Shown piece after piece: positions 26,993 through 35,442 of a stretch of DNA of 54,037 nucleotides. Position 1 is the stretch's first letter; each line of letters starts with the position of its first letter. Below the pieces are notes generated by a model that made no database searches, had not been told where the DNA came from, and saw nothing but the letters and a program-made list of their open reading frames with translations. This DNA is from Clostridium frigidicarnis (GTDB lineage Bacteria; Bacillota; Clostridia; Clostridiales; Clostridiaceae), in NCBI RefSeq assembly GCF_900111985.1, contig NZ_FOKI01000023.1:1-54037 (forward strand), in the 5' to 3' direction. The translations under genes and the position numbers were made by a program.

Positions 26993-28200
26993 ATTATTAT
27001 GGGAGATTTTAAAAAATCATTATTAGGTTTTATGTTTTTACATAAAATACTGTATGCCTTAGTTGATTTTATGTCAGCATTAAGCATGTCATTTCTTGTT
27101 TTGGGGATCTTAGTTATAATATCAATATTACTATTGTTTTTTATAAGTTTTAATATTTTAGAGCCGTTTTCAGTAAAGCCTAAAACTCTACAATAACTTG
27201 GAGTGGTAGTTCTTAAATCAATTAGATCAAAAGTTTCAAGTCCTATAAAATATTGACATAAAATTCTATTTATTCTTGTATAAGTGTAACGTTTGCTTTT
27301 TGAATTAAGAATTAATTCTTTTAATGAATCTGAATTAATAACTTCTTTAATAATCTTATTATCTAATCCCTCAGATGCATCTGGTATTAGATTTAAATTA
27401 TTTTCACAACAAGTTAGTTTATATTTCAACAATGAAAACATATCTTCATCAAAAACGAACTTATAGTCTGTAGCTTTTAAATTTTTTAATATATGAAATG
27501 CCGTAGTAGGCATATGGTCTTTTAGGATGTCAAAATCTATATTTTCCTTTAAAAGATTTCTTAAAGATGTAGCACTAGAGAAAATTTCATTTAAGCTATT
27601 TTCATTATATTCGCCACCTAGACGTTGAACTGTAATAGGCTTTATATTACTGTTTAATTGAATAAGACTTTTGCAGTATTCTATAGCTAAAATATTATTA
27701 GATGAACTTAAAAATGAAGATAAATTAGGAATATTTTCTGTGTTTTCAATGTATTCTTTTAATGCTAAAAATCTAGCTTTAGCAAAGGGAAGTCCGCTAT
27801 CTATTAAATTTTTTAGGATGACTTTATACTCTTTTGGTTCATGAGATAAAATCATTGCAATCTTTTGTATAAGATCTATATCCCCACATTCACTACCAAA
27901 AGAAAGATGAGTTACGCAATTCAAAGAATTTAACAGAGAGACACTTCCTTTAGCAAAAAATTCAGCTGAGGATAAAGCAAATACAGATGGAAGTTCTAAA
28001 ACTAAGTCAGCTCCATTCAATAAAGCCATTTCGGCTCGATTCCATTTATCTATTACACAAGGAATGCCCCTTTGTGCAAAGTTGCCACTCATTAAAACAA
28101 TAACGTAATTAGTATTGCATAAATCCTTAGTTTTATTTATGTGATATAAATGACCATTGTGAAAAGGATTATACTCAGAAATTATTGCGCTGATATTCAT
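26980..28200 (-). CDS. tmcAL: tRNA(Met) cytidine acetate ligase
   Basis: This 406-residue protein (formerly YlbM) uses acetate and ATP to make N4-acetylcytidine at the wobble base of elongator tRNA-Met. The nucleotidyltransferase start is IISEYNPFHNGHLYHI (HxGH motif), followed by VLMSGNFAQRG and ADLVLELP, all typical. The start has a minus-strand AAAGGAGATTTT ribosome-binding site. It is divergent from pta and upstream of ylbJ in transcription order, so the two may share a message across the repeat. Confidence 0.95.
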   Translation of the reverse strand: MNISAIISEYNPFHNGHLYHINKTKDLCNTNYVIVLMSGNFAQRGIPCVIDKWNRAEMALLNGADLVLELPSVFALSSAEFFAKGSVSLLNSLNCVTHLSFGSECGDIDLIQKIAMILSHEPKEYKVILKNLIDSGLPFAKARFLALKEYIENTENIPNLSSFLSSSNNILAIEYCKSLIQLNSNIKPITVQRLGGEYNENSLNEIFSSATSLRNLLKENIDFDILKDHMPTTAFHILKNLKATDYKFVFDEDMFSLLKYKLTCCENNLNLIPDASEGLDNKIIKEVINSDSLKELILNSKSKRYTYTRINRILCQYFIGLETFDLIDLRTTTPSYCRVLGFTENGSKILKLIKNNSNIDIITKIPKTRNDMLNADIKSTKAYSILCKNIKPNNDFLKSPIIIKNT

Positions 28201-28231
28201 AAAAAATCTCCTTTCGGTTAAATATTATAAT

Positions 28232-28260
28232 ATTATACAAGATTTTTGGATAAAATTAAA
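28232..28260 (-). promoter_or_regulatory. Probable tmcAL promoter
   Basis: On the minus strand: TTTAAT (28260-28255), a 17-base spacer and a perfect TATAAT (28237-28232). A second TATAAT-like box overlaps downstream. Confidence 0.5.
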
Positions 28261-28330
28261 TGTAAATAGGTTTTTAGTTGTTCAGAAAATTAGAAAAATA
28301 ACCAAAGGTAACATATTTATCATTTTTTTG

Positions 28331-28360
28331 TTGAAAAGTATATACTATTAAGAGTATATT
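28331..28360 (+). promoter_or_regulatory. Promoter of the pta-ackA operon
   Basis: TTGAAA (28331-28336), an 18-base spacer and TATATT (28355-28360) lie about 40 bases before the pta start. Confidence 0.6.
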
Positions 28361-28399
28361 ATATATAGACAGCCTTATTTTTGAAAGGAGTAATTAAAC

Positions 28400-29401
28400 A
28401 TGGATCTTATGAAGAAAATATGGGAAGATGCTAAAAATGATGTGAAAACAATAGTTCTTCCAGAAGGTGAAGAAGAAAGAACACTAACAGCATCAGAGGA
28501 AATAAAAAAACAAGGATTGGCCAATGTTGTATTAGTTGGAGGTTTAGAGAAAATACAAAACAAAGCTAAACAATTAGGCTTAAATCTAGATGGAATAGAG
28601 ATAGTAGACCCTGAAACATCAGAGAAAACAGAAAAATATGTTCAAGAGTTTTATGAATTAAGAAAAAATAAAGGGATGACTATAGAAAAAGCAAACAAAA
28701 TAGTTAGAGATCCTCTTTATTTTGGAACAATGATGGTAAAATGTAATGATGCAGATGGAATGGTATCAGGTGCTATACATACAACAGGAGACCTTTTAAG
28801 ACCAGGTTTACAAATAGTAAAAACTGCTCCAAAGGTATCAGTTGTATCAAGCTTCTTTATAATGCTTGTACCTGATTGTGAATATGGTGAAGATGGAATG
28901 TTAATATTCTCAGACTGTGCAGTTAATCCTAGCCCAACAGCTGAACAATTAGCATCTATAGCTATAGCAACAGCAGAAACTGCTAGAAATCTTTGTAAAA
29001 TAGAGCCAAAGGTTGCTATGCTTTCATTCTCAAGTATGGGAAGTGCAGATCATGAATTAGTTGAGAAGGTAAGACGTGCTACTGAAATAGCGAAAGAATT
29101 AAGACCAGATTTAGATATAGATGGTGAGTTACAATTAGATGCAGCTATAGTTGAAAAAGTTGCAAAGCAAAAAGCACCAAATAGTAAAGTTGCAGGAAAA
29201 GCAAATGTATTAATATTCCCAGACCTACAATCTGGAAATATAGGATACAAATTAGTTCAAAGATTTGCAAAAGCAGAAGCAATAGGACCAGTTTGTCAAG
29301 GATTTGCTAAGCCTATAAATGACTTATCAAGAGGATGTAGTGCAGAGGATATAGTTAGTGTTGTTGCATTAACAGCAGTTCAAGCGCAATCTATGAAATA
29401 G
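28400..29401 (+). CDS. pta: Phosphate acetyltransferase
   Basis: This enzyme converts acetyl-CoA and phosphate to acetyl phosphate, the first step of the acetate branch of clostridial fermentation. The 333-residue short form has TIVLPEGEEERTL, MVSGAIHTTGDLLRP and FPDLQSGNIGYKLVQR, all strongly conserved. AAAGGAGTAAT precedes the ATG. It is co-oriented with ackA 55 bases downstream, with no terminator between, so they form an operon yielding ATP and acetate. Confidence 0.97.
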   Translation: MDLMKKIWEDAKNDVKTIVLPEGEEERTLTASEEIKKQGLANVVLVGGLEKIQNKAKQLGLNLDGIEIVDPETSEKTEKYVQEFYELRKNKGMTIEKANKIVRDPLYFGTMMVKCNDADGMVSGAIHTTGDLLRPGLQIVKTAPKVSVVSSFFIMLVPDCEYGEDGMLIFSDCAVNPSPTAEQLASIAIATAETARNLCKIEPKVAMLSFSSMGSADHELVEKVRRATEIAKELRPDLDIDGELQLDAAIVEKVAKQKAPNSKVAGKANVLIFPDLQSGNIGYKLVQRFAKAEAIGPVCQGFAKPINDLSRGCSAEDIVSVVALTAVQAQSMK

Positions 29402-29456
29402 TTCATAAGACACTTTATAATATAATTTAAATTTAATCTGAAAGGGGAAAATTTTA

Positions 29457-30650
29457 ATGAAAGTACTAGTTATAAACTGTGGAAGTTCTTCACTAAAATA
29501 TCAATTAATAGATATGAGCAATGAGATTGCTCTTGCTCAAGGTCTTGTAGAAAGAATAGGAATAGAGGGATCAATACTTACTCAAAAGGTTGATGGAAGA
29601 GATAAGTATATAATAAAGACTCCTATGAATGATCATAAAGATGCTATTGAATTAGTTTTAAAAGCATTAGTTGATGAAAAGAATGGAGTTATAAAGAGCA
29701 TGGATGAAATATCTTCTGTTGGACACAGAGTTGTTCATGGTGGAGAAAAATATGCTCAATCTGTTTTAGTTACAGATGAGGTTATGAAAGAATTAGAAGA
29801 GTGCGCTAAGCTTGCACCACTTCACAACCCTCCAAACATAATAGGAATAAATGCTTGTAAGGAATTAATGCCAAATACACCTATGACAGTTGTATTTGAT
29901 ACTGCTTTCCATCAAACAATGCCACAAGAAGCGTACATGTATGCAATACCTTATGAGGTTTATGAAAATCATGGAATAAGAAAATATGGTTTCCACGGAA
30001 CTTCTCATAAGTATGTTTCATCAGTAGCTGCTGATGAAATGGGTAAAGATATAAAAGATCTTAAGATAATAACTTGTCATTTAGGAAATGGAGCAAGTGT
30101 TGCTGCAGTTAAGAACGGACAATGTGTTGATACATCAATGGGATTCACTCCATTAGAAGGATTAGTAATGGGAACTAGATGTGGAAATATAGATGCAGCA
30201 GCAGTAACATTCTTAATGACAGAATTAAAAATGTCAGCAGAAGAAGTTAACACATTATTAAATAAAAAATCAGGAGTTCTTGGTGTGTCAGGAGTTTCTT
30301 CAGACTTCAGAGATATAGAAGATGCATCATCAAAAGGAAATGAAAGAGCTAAACTTGCATTAAATATGTTTGATTACAGAGTAAGACAATACATAGGTTC
30401 TTATGCAGCTTCTATGGGTGGAGTTGATTGTGTGGTATTTACAGCTGGTCTTGGAGAAAATGCAATAGAAACAAGAGAAACAATATGTAAGGGTCTGGAA
30501 TTCTTGGGAATAGAAATAGATAAAGAAAAGAACAACGTAAGAGGAAAAGTAAGAGAAATAAGTAAAGATGGATCTAAGGTTAAAGTATTTGTAGTTCCAA
30601 CTAACGAAGAGTTAATGATTGCAAGAGACACAGTAGTTTTAGTTAAATAA
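29457..30650 (+). CDS. ackA: Acetate kinase
   Basis: This enzyme transfers phosphate from acetyl phosphate to ADP, giving acetate and ATP by substrate-level phosphorylation. The 397-residue protein starts [15 protein letters not shown] (Asn and Ser of the ASKHA fold) and has [18 protein letters not shown], the catalytic [21 protein letters not shown] and FTAGLGENA. Family length is normal. No clear terminator follows before the promoter of the next operon. Confidence 0.98.
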   Translation: MKVLVINCGSSSLKYQLIDMSNEIALAQGLVERIGIEGSILTQKVDGRDKYIIKTPMNDHKDAIELVLKALVDEKNGVIKSMDEISSVGHRVVHGGEKYAQSVLVTDEVMKELEECAKLAPLHNPPNIIGINACKELMPNTPMTVVFDTAFHQTMPQEAYMYAIPYEVYENHGIRKYGFHGTSHKYVSSVAADEMGKDIKDLKIITCHLGNGASVAAVKNGQCVDTSMGFTPLEGLVMGTRCGNIDAAAVTFLMTELKMSAEEVNTLLNKKSGVLGVSGVSSDFRDIEDASSKGNERAKLALNMFDYRVRQYIGSYAASMGGVDCVVFTAGLGENAIETRETICKGLEFLGIEIDKEKNNVRGKVREISKDGSKVKVFVVPTNEELMIARDTVVLVK

Positions 30651-30664
30651 TTTACAAAATAAAC

Positions 30665-30693
30665 TTGACTTTTAATTTTTAAGTTTATATAAT
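30665..30693 (+). promoter_or_regulatory. Promoter of the DUF177-rpmF-plsX genes
   Basis: TTGACT (30665-30670), an ideal 17-base spacer and a perfect TATAAT (30688-30693). A 10-bp perfect hairpin (GTATATTTTA/TAAAATATAC, 30710-30739) follows in the untranslated leader. Confidence 0.8.
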
Positions 30694-30786
30694 AAATTGT
30701 GTTCGCATGGTATATTTTATTCTGAGTAGTAAAATATACTCTGTATAAGGTGGAATACAAAATAAAGCTTTATATGGGGTGAAACT

Positions 30787-31284
30787 ATGAAAATAGATAT
30801 TTCTGAATTAACAGGAAGAAAAATTACAAAAAGACATTTAGATCTTCAACTGCAAGTTAGTGAAGTGGATTTTGAAGGTGAAATTTTAAAATTTTTAACT
30901 CCTATAACTATAGATGGAGATATTTCATCACAGGATAATATTATTACTTTAAGTATTAATGCTAAATGTGAGTTAGAACTTACATGTTCTAGATGTCTTG
31001 AAAAGTTTTCTTATCCAGTGTCCGTAGATATAAATGAAAAGTTTTCAAAGATGCCTATGGAGGATGAGGAAATAACTAATATTAATAACGATATTATTGA
31101 TATTACTGAAATTGTGAAAACTAGTATAATAATGGCATTGCCAATAAAGAGACTTTGTAGCGAAAGTTGCAAAGGGCTTTGCCAACAGTGTGGTGCTAAC
31201 TTAAATATTAATAGTTGCAAATGCAATTATGTAGATGTTGACATAAGGTTGGCTCAGCTAAAAGACTTGTTCACAAGCAATTAA
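30787..31284 (+). CDS. DUF177 (YceD/YlbN) family protein
   Basis: This 165-residue protein has the conserved DUF177 core CELTCSRCLEKF-like segment (LELTCSRCLEKF here) and a C-terminal cysteine-rich tail (CSESCKGLCQQCG, then CKCNYVD) that probably binds metal. In bacteria and plastids this family is linked to 23S rRNA accumulation and is nearly always encoded directly before L32, as here (13 bases). The molecular function is not settled. Confidence 0.93.
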   Translation: MKIDISELTGRKITKRHLDLQLQVSEVDFEGEILKFLTPITIDGDISSQDNIITLSINAKCELELTCSRCLEKFSYPVSVDINEKFSKMPMEDEEITNINNDIIDITEIVKTSIIMALPIKRLCSESCKGLCQQCGANLNINSCKCNYVDVDIRLAQLKDLFTSN

Positions 31285-31297
31285 GGAGGTGTAATTA

Positions 31298-31480
31298 ATG
31301 GGAAATCCAGCAAGAAAAACTTATAAAGCAAAGAGAGATTCTAGAAGAGCTCAAACTTTCAAGTTAAGCTTACCAGGAATAATAGAATGTCCACAATGCC
31401 ACGAAATGAAACTTGCTCACAGAGTATGTAAGAGTTGTGGTTACTATAAGGGAAAAGAAGTTGTTTCAACTGAAAAATAA
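31298..31480 (+). CDS. rpmF: 50S ribosomal protein L32
   Basis: This 60-residue protein begins [19 protein letters not shown], with the zinc ribbon [18 protein letters not shown]. It is the zinc-binding form of L32. AAGGAGGTGTAAT gives strong translation. It sits in the common DUF177-rpmF-plsX order that joins ribosome supply to phospholipid synthesis. Confidence 0.98.
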   Translation: MGNPARKTYKAKRDSRRAQTFKLSLPGIIECPQCHEMKLAHRVCKSCGYYKGKEVVSTEK

Positions 31481-31507
31481 AGAAAGTCTTATGACTTTCT
31501 TTTCTTT
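31479..31507 (+). terminator. Terminator after rpmF
   Basis: AAAGAAAGTC pairs with GACTTTCTTT across TTAT, followed by T-rich sequence. plsX starts 30 bases later, so read-through must supply part of its expression. Confidence 0.75.
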
Positions 31508-31538
31508 ATATCTAAAAGTATTTTAAGGGGCGGTGTTT

Positions 31539-32534
31539 ATGAAAATAGCTGTTGATGGATTTGGAGGAGATAATTCTCCAAGTGCTATAGTAGAGGGCTG
31601 TATATTAGCTTTAAATGAGTTAGATGTTAATATAGTTATTACAGGTAAAAAACATATGTTAGAGGAAGAACTAAAGAAACATAATTATGATATTAGTAAA
31701 ATAGAGATATTAGATGCAGAAGAAGTAATTGAATGCAATGAAGAGCCTGTAAGAGCAATAAGAAGAAAGAAAAATTCATCTCTGGCTAAAGCATTAAATT
31801 TAGTTAAAGAAAAAGAAGCTGATGCGGTAATATCAGCAGGAAGTACTGGGGCTTTTATGGCTGGAGCAACATTTATAGTCGGAAGAATAAAAGGTATAGA
31901 TAGACCAGCTTTAGCACCAGTAATGCCAGGGAAAAACGGTCCTTTTATGATAATAGATTGTGGAGCTAATGCGGAATGTAAGCCCCCTTATTTAGTTCAA
32001 TTTGCTACAATGGGCTCAATATATATGGAAAATATAATGGGTATGTCAAATCCATCGGTAGGACTTATAAATATAGGATCTGAAGAGGAAAAGGGAAATG
32101 AACTAACTAAAGCGGCTCATAAACTACTAAAAGAAGCACCAGTGAACTTTAAAGGAAATGTAGAGCCAAGAGATATACCAAGAGGAGATACGAAAGTTCT
32201 TGTGTGTGATGGATTTGTTGGGAATACAGTTCTTAAAATGTATGAGGGAGTTGCAAGTACCCTTTTTTCAACTTTAAAAGATGGAATGCTATCTTCAACT
32301 AGAGGTAAGATAGGAGCTTTAATGTTAAAGCCTATTTTTAAAAAGTTTAAAAAAGATTTTGATTATAAAGAAGTTGGTGGAGCAGCTTTTTTGGGTATAG
32401 ATGGAATTTGTATAAAAGCCCATGGAAGTTCTGATGCTAAAGCTATAAAAAATGCTATAAAACAAGCTAAAATATTCCATGATAATGGAGTGGTTGAAAA
32501 AATTAAAGAAAAAATAGAACAAAATAAAGAATAA
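31539..32534 (+). CDS. plsX: Phosphate acyltransferase PlsX
   Basis: This enzyme makes acyl phosphate from acyl-ACP, the donor for PlsY in phospholipid synthesis, as a peripheral membrane protein. The 331-residue protein has [35 protein letters not shown] and a C-terminal [12 protein letters not shown]-like segment ([12 protein letters not shown] here). ATG 31539 is preferred over an in-frame GTG six bases earlier, which falls in the GGGGCGGTG ribosome-binding site. In Bacillus plsX is followed by fabD-fabG-acpP. Here only acpP follows. Confidence 0.97.
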   Translation: MKIAVDGFGGDNSPSAIVEGCILALNELDVNIVITGKKHMLEEELKKHNYDISKIEILDAEEVIECNEEPVRAIRRKKNSSLAKALNLVKEKEADAVISAGSTGAFMAGATFIVGRIKGIDRPALAPVMPGKNGPFMIIDCGANAECKPPYLVQFATMGSIYMENIMGMSNPSVGLINIGSEEEKGNELTKAAHKLLKEAPVNFKGNVEPRDIPRGDTKVLVCDGFVGNTVLKMYEGVASTLFSTLKDGMLSSTRGKIGALMLKPIFKKFKKDFDYKEVGGAAFLGIDGICIKAHGSSDAKAIKNAIKQAKIFHDNGVVEKIKEKIEQNKE

Positions 32535-32542
32535 AGGATAAT

Positions 32543-32600
32543 TTCTCTAATTAATTCTATTGACTGCATAGATAATATGTAATATTATCTATTTAGAGAA
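32543..32600. promoter_or_regulatory. acpP promoter within a nested perfect palindrome
   Basis: A strong promoter, TTGACT (32560-32565), 17 bases, TATTAT (32583-32588), overlaps a perfect 11-bp inverted repeat, ATAGATAATAT/ATATTATCTAT (32568-32592, 3-base centre). An outer TTCTCTAA/TTAGAGAA pair at 32543-32550 and 32593-32600 encloses it. This looks like a repressor operator. No T run follows, so a terminator is unlikely. Confidence 0.7.
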
Positions 32601-32707
32601 TTTGGAAAAATAAATTTCATTAAAAGGATTTCTATGCTATAAGCATTGAAAATATAATTTGTATAGTATATTGATTTTTAAAAGAATTTATTAGGGAGGT
32701 GAATAGT

Positions 32708-32941
32708 ATGATATTTGAAAAAGTAAGAGAACTAATATGTGACAAGTTAAGCGTGGAAGCAAGTGAAGTTGCAATGGAAACATCATTTGTTGATGACCTA
32801 GGTGCTGATTCTCTGGATATAGTTGAATTAATAATGGCTTTAGAAGATGAGTTTGACATAGAAGTAGCTGATGAAGAAGCTGAAAATATGGGCACAGTTG
32901 GAGACGCTGTAGAATATATAAAAGAGCATATTCAAGAATAA
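32708..32941 (+). CDS. acpP: Acyl carrier protein
   Basis: This 77-residue acidic helical protein has the phosphopantetheine attachment site in [15 protein letters not shown] (Ser of DSL). It carries acyl chains in fatty acid and phospholipid synthesis. ATG 32708 is chosen because TAGGGAGGTG ends seven bases before it. An earlier in-frame GTG is part of that ribosome-binding site. It has its own promoter with a palindrome and sits between plsX and rnc, a usual Firmicute order. Confidence 0.97.
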   Translation: MIFEKVRELICDKLSVEASEVAMETSFVDDLGADSLDIVELIMALEDEFDIEVADEEAENMGTVGDAVEYIKEHIQE

Positions 32942-32943
32942 TA

Positions 32944-32966
32944 AAAGTCCCGTTTTACGGGGCTTT
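32944..32966 (+). terminator. Terminator-like hairpin after acpP
   Basis: AAAGTCCCG pairs with CGGGGCTTT across TTTTA (one G-U pair). The following T run is only three bases, so termination may be partial. Confidence 0.55.
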
Positions 32967-32985
32967 AATCATATATAAAGAATAA

Positions 32986-33031
32986 AAGTTTATTCTTGAA
33001 TTTGTATGTCTGCAAATTGAAGAATAAACTT
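32986..33031 (+). promoter_or_regulatory. 19-bp stem-loop in the rnc leader
   Basis: Bases 32986-33004 and 33013-33031 are inverted copies with one G-G mismatch and an 8-base loop. The stem ends 20 bases before the RNase III start codon. Such a long regular RNA duplex is what RNase III itself cuts, so autoregulation is plausible. Confidence 0.6.
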
Positions 33032-33051
33032 CCAAATGGGAGAGGAACAAT

Positions 33052-33756
33052 ATGTTATTTAATAATTTAATATTAGAATTGGAAAAAAAAATTGGTGTGA
33101 ATTTTGAAAGCAGGCATTACATAGAAACTGCTTTAACTCATAGTTCATATGCAAATCAATATAAAGATGTAAAGTTTAACGAGAGATTAGAGTTTTTAGG
33201 GGATTCTGTTTTGCAATTATCTGTTACAGAATATTTATTTAACAACTATACAGATAAGACAGAAGGAGAGCTTACAAAAGCAAGAGCACTTATTGTATGC
33301 GAGAACTCACTTTATGAAATAGCAAAAAAATGGAGTCTAGGAAATTATATTAAAATGAGCAAAGGTGAGGAGCTTACTGGAGGAAGAGAAAGGGTATCAA
33401 TACAGGCAGATTGTGTAGAAGCAGTATTCGCTGCTATATACTTAGATAAAGGAATGGAATTTGTTAAAAATTTCATAATAAAAAACTTAAAGCAAACAAT
33501 GGAAAAAGCAATTAAAAATGAAATTGTATTAGATTATAAGACTAAACTTCAGGAAATATTACAGAAGAACGGTGAGGTAAATATAGATTATAGTCTTGTT
33601 AAATTTGAAGGTCCACCTCATAGAAGAAAATTTTTTACAGAAGTTTCTATAAATGATAAGGTTATGGGAAATGGACATGGGTACAGTAAGAAAGAATCAG
33701 AACAGAATGCAGCAAAGGAAGCACTAAGAATATTGGAGGAAAAAAATGAAAAGTAA
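33052..33756 (+). CDS. rnc: Ribonuclease III
   Basis: This 234-residue endonuclease cuts double-stranded RNA, including rRNA precursors. The catalytic domain has the signature NERLEFLGDSVLQL with its Glu and Asp metal ligands, TEGELTKARA, and DCVEAVFAAIYLD. The C-terminal dsRNA-binding domain starts at DYKTKLQEILQ and ends ESEQNAAKEALRIL. Its end overlaps the next gene by 11 bases. A long stem-loop lies in its leader. Confidence 0.97.
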   Translation: MLFNNLILELEKKIGVNFESRHYIETALTHSSYANQYKDVKFNERLEFLGDSVLQLSVTEYLFNNYTDKTEGELTKARALIVCENSLYEIAKKWSLGNYIKMSKGEELTGGRERVSIQADCVEAVFAAIYLDKGMEFVKNFIIKNLKQTMEKAIKNEIVLDYKTKLQEILQKNGEVNIDYSLVKFEGPPHRRKFFTEVSINDKVMGNGHGYSKKESEQNAAKEALRILEEKNEK

Positions 33757-34861
33757 AAAGCATTACATAATACCAATATTTGTACCGCATATAGGGTGCC
33801 CTCATAATTGTGTGTTTTGTAATCAAGGAAAAATAACAGGACAAAACTTAAAAGAAATAGCAGTTAAATCAGACGAAGAAGTAACTGCAGAAAGCACAAG
33901 AAAAACAATAGAAGAATATTTAGAAACTATTGACAAAAATGATTCGATAATAGAAGTTTCCTTTTTTGGAGGAACTTTTACTGGGATACCTATGGAAAAG
34001 CAAAGAGAGCTTTTAGCGTTAGCTAAGGAGTATAAAGATAGTAAGAAAATAGATTATATAAGAATGTCTACAAGACCTGATTATATAAACGAAGAAATAT
34101 TAAAACATCTTAAAAGTTATGATGCAGACATAATAGAGCTAGGAGTACAATCACTGGATAATGAAGTTTTAAAAAAATCGGGTAGAGGTCATAGTGTAGA
34201 AGATGTAAAATTAGCTTCAGACTTAATAAAGAAATTTGGTTTTACTTTAGGACATCAAATAATGCTAGGATTACCAGGAGATACATTTGAAAAAGATATA
34301 TATACATGTAGTGAAAGTATAAAAATGAAACCTGATATATGTAGAATATATCCTGCCCTTGTTATAAAGGATACTCCTATGGAAGAGATGTATTCAAGAG
34401 GTGATTATAAACCATATACTTTAAACGAAGCTGTGACTGTATGTACTGTGTTATATGCAATGTATATAGAGAACAATATAAATGTTATTAGAATAGGCTT
34501 GCAGCCTACTGAAAACATAAATTATCATGGAGACATAGTAGATGGACCATTTCACCCAGCATTTAGAGAATTAGTTGAAAGCAAAATTTATAATAGTGCA
34601 ATAAATAAACACATTAGTAATCTAGGAGAGAATATAGTAATTAGAGTAAATCAAAGAGATGTATCTAAAGTATATGCAAATAAAAAACAGTTTTTTTATG
34701 ACATGATAGAACAAAATAAACCAAAAAATATTAAGGTTATAGGTGATAATTCTGTAGACAGAGGAACTATTCTTGTAAAGGATAGTGAAAGTGATACCAA
34801 AGTGTCGATAGATTTTTATTTAAAGGAAATAACAAAAGAAGGAAAAAAACTTTTCTCATAG
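33746..34861 (+). CDS. Radical SAM protein of the Elp3-like COG1243 family
   Basis: This 371-residue enzyme starts with the cluster motif GCPHNCVFCNQ (CxxxCxxC), then FFGGTFTG, RMSTRPDYI, ELGVQS and HQIMLGLPGDT, the order seen in the Elp3/HemN-like radical SAM branch with a C-terminal extension but without an acetyltransferase domain. In many clostridia it lies between rnc and smc. The reaction is unknown. It is translationally coupled to rnc (11-base overlap) with TTGGAGGAAA in front. Confidence 0.87.
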   Translation: MKSKKHYIIPIFVPHIGCPHNCVFCNQGKITGQNLKEIAVKSDEEVTAESTRKTIEEYLETIDKNDSIIEVSFFGGTFTGIPMEKQRELLALAKEYKDSKKIDYIRMSTRPDYINEEILKHLKSYDADIIELGVQSLDNEVLKKSGRGHSVEDVKLASDLIKKFGFTLGHQIMLGLPGDTFEKDIYTCSESIKMKPDICRIYPALVIKDTPMEEMYSRGDYKPYTLNEAVTVCTVLYAMYIENNINVIRIGLQPTENINYHGDIVDGPFHPAFRELVESKIYNSAINKHISNLGENIVIRVNQRDVSKVYANKKQFFYDMIEQNKPKNIKVIGDNSVDRGTILVKDSESDTKVSIDFYLKEITKEGKKLFS

Positions 34862-34917
34862 AATATACCTAAAGGAATATATTTGAAGAAATTAGGGCAT
34901 TTTTAGGAGGAATTTTT

Positions 34918-35178
34918 ATGGGAATATTGAAAGTATCAGCACAATCTCAGCCAAAATCTGTAGCAGGTGCTTTAGCCGCAGTACTAAGAGAAAAAACCAC
35001 CGCAGAGATTCAAGCTGTGGGGGCGGGGGCTGTAAATCAAGCTATAAAAGCTATTGCAATAACCAGAGGATTTGTTGCACCTAATGGAATAGACTTAGTG
35101 GTAATACCTGCTTTTTCTGCAATAAACATTGATGGAGAAGAGCGTACTGCAATTAAGTTTATAGTTGAACCTAGATAA
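34918..35178 (+). CDS. spoVS: Stage V sporulation protein S
   Basis: This 86-residue Alba-like protein is almost invariant among spore-formers: LKVSAQSQPKSVAGALA, EIQAVGAGAVNQAIKAIAI and a conserved VIPAFSAINIDGEERTA part. In Bacillus it affects septation, coat assembly and timing. Nucleic-acid binding is inferred from the fold. TAGGAGGAATTT precedes the ATG, and a terminator follows. Confidence 0.96.
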   Translation: MGILKVSAQSQPKSVAGALAAVLREKTTAEIQAVGAGAVNQAIKAIAITRGFVAPNGIDLVVIPAFSAINIDGEERTAIKFIVEPR

Positions 35179-35204
35179 TCTTTAAATGAATAAATAATTT
35201 TGTT

Positions 35205-35230
35205 AGGCCTTAGGAATACTAAGGTCTTTT
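35205..35230 (+). terminator. Terminator after spoVS
   Basis: AGGCCTTAG pairs with CTAAGGTCT across GAATA, followed by TTTTA. Confidence 0.75.
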
Positions 35231-35323
35231 ATATTCTTGATATTTTCATATATTTTATATAAACTAATATGTAATGTGTAATTTTTAAATAAAAAGATTA
35301 TTAATTGTTAAGGAGTGTTATGA

Positions 35324-35425
35324 ATGAAAGCAAAAACAAGAAAAAAATTAACTAAAGCATTAGTAATATTTATGGCTTTAGTATTTATGTTATCTTTAAT
35401 ACCGGTAGCATTCTTAGGGTACTAA
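35324..35425 (+). CDS. 33-residue membrane peptide before smc (possible DUF4044 type)
   Basis: A good ribosome-binding site, AAGGAGTG, precedes an ATG opening a 33-codon frame: a basic start MKAKTRKKLTKAL, one hydrophobic helix (VIFMALVFMLSLIPVAFL) and stop. The shape (positive inside, single helix, about 35 residues) resembles the DUF4044 small proteins of Firmicutes, though I cannot confirm the match. It lies 17 bases before smc with no terminator, so it is probably co-transcribed. Confidence 0.7.
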   Translation: MKAKTRKKLTKALVIFMALVFMLSLIPVAFLGY

Positions 35426-35442
35426 ATGAGGAGAAGATAAGT

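Noticed and set aside
26984-27196. Plus-strand 70-codon frame inside tmcAL
   Set aside because: It is antisense to a clearly conserved gene and starts in the terminator. It is a shadow frame.
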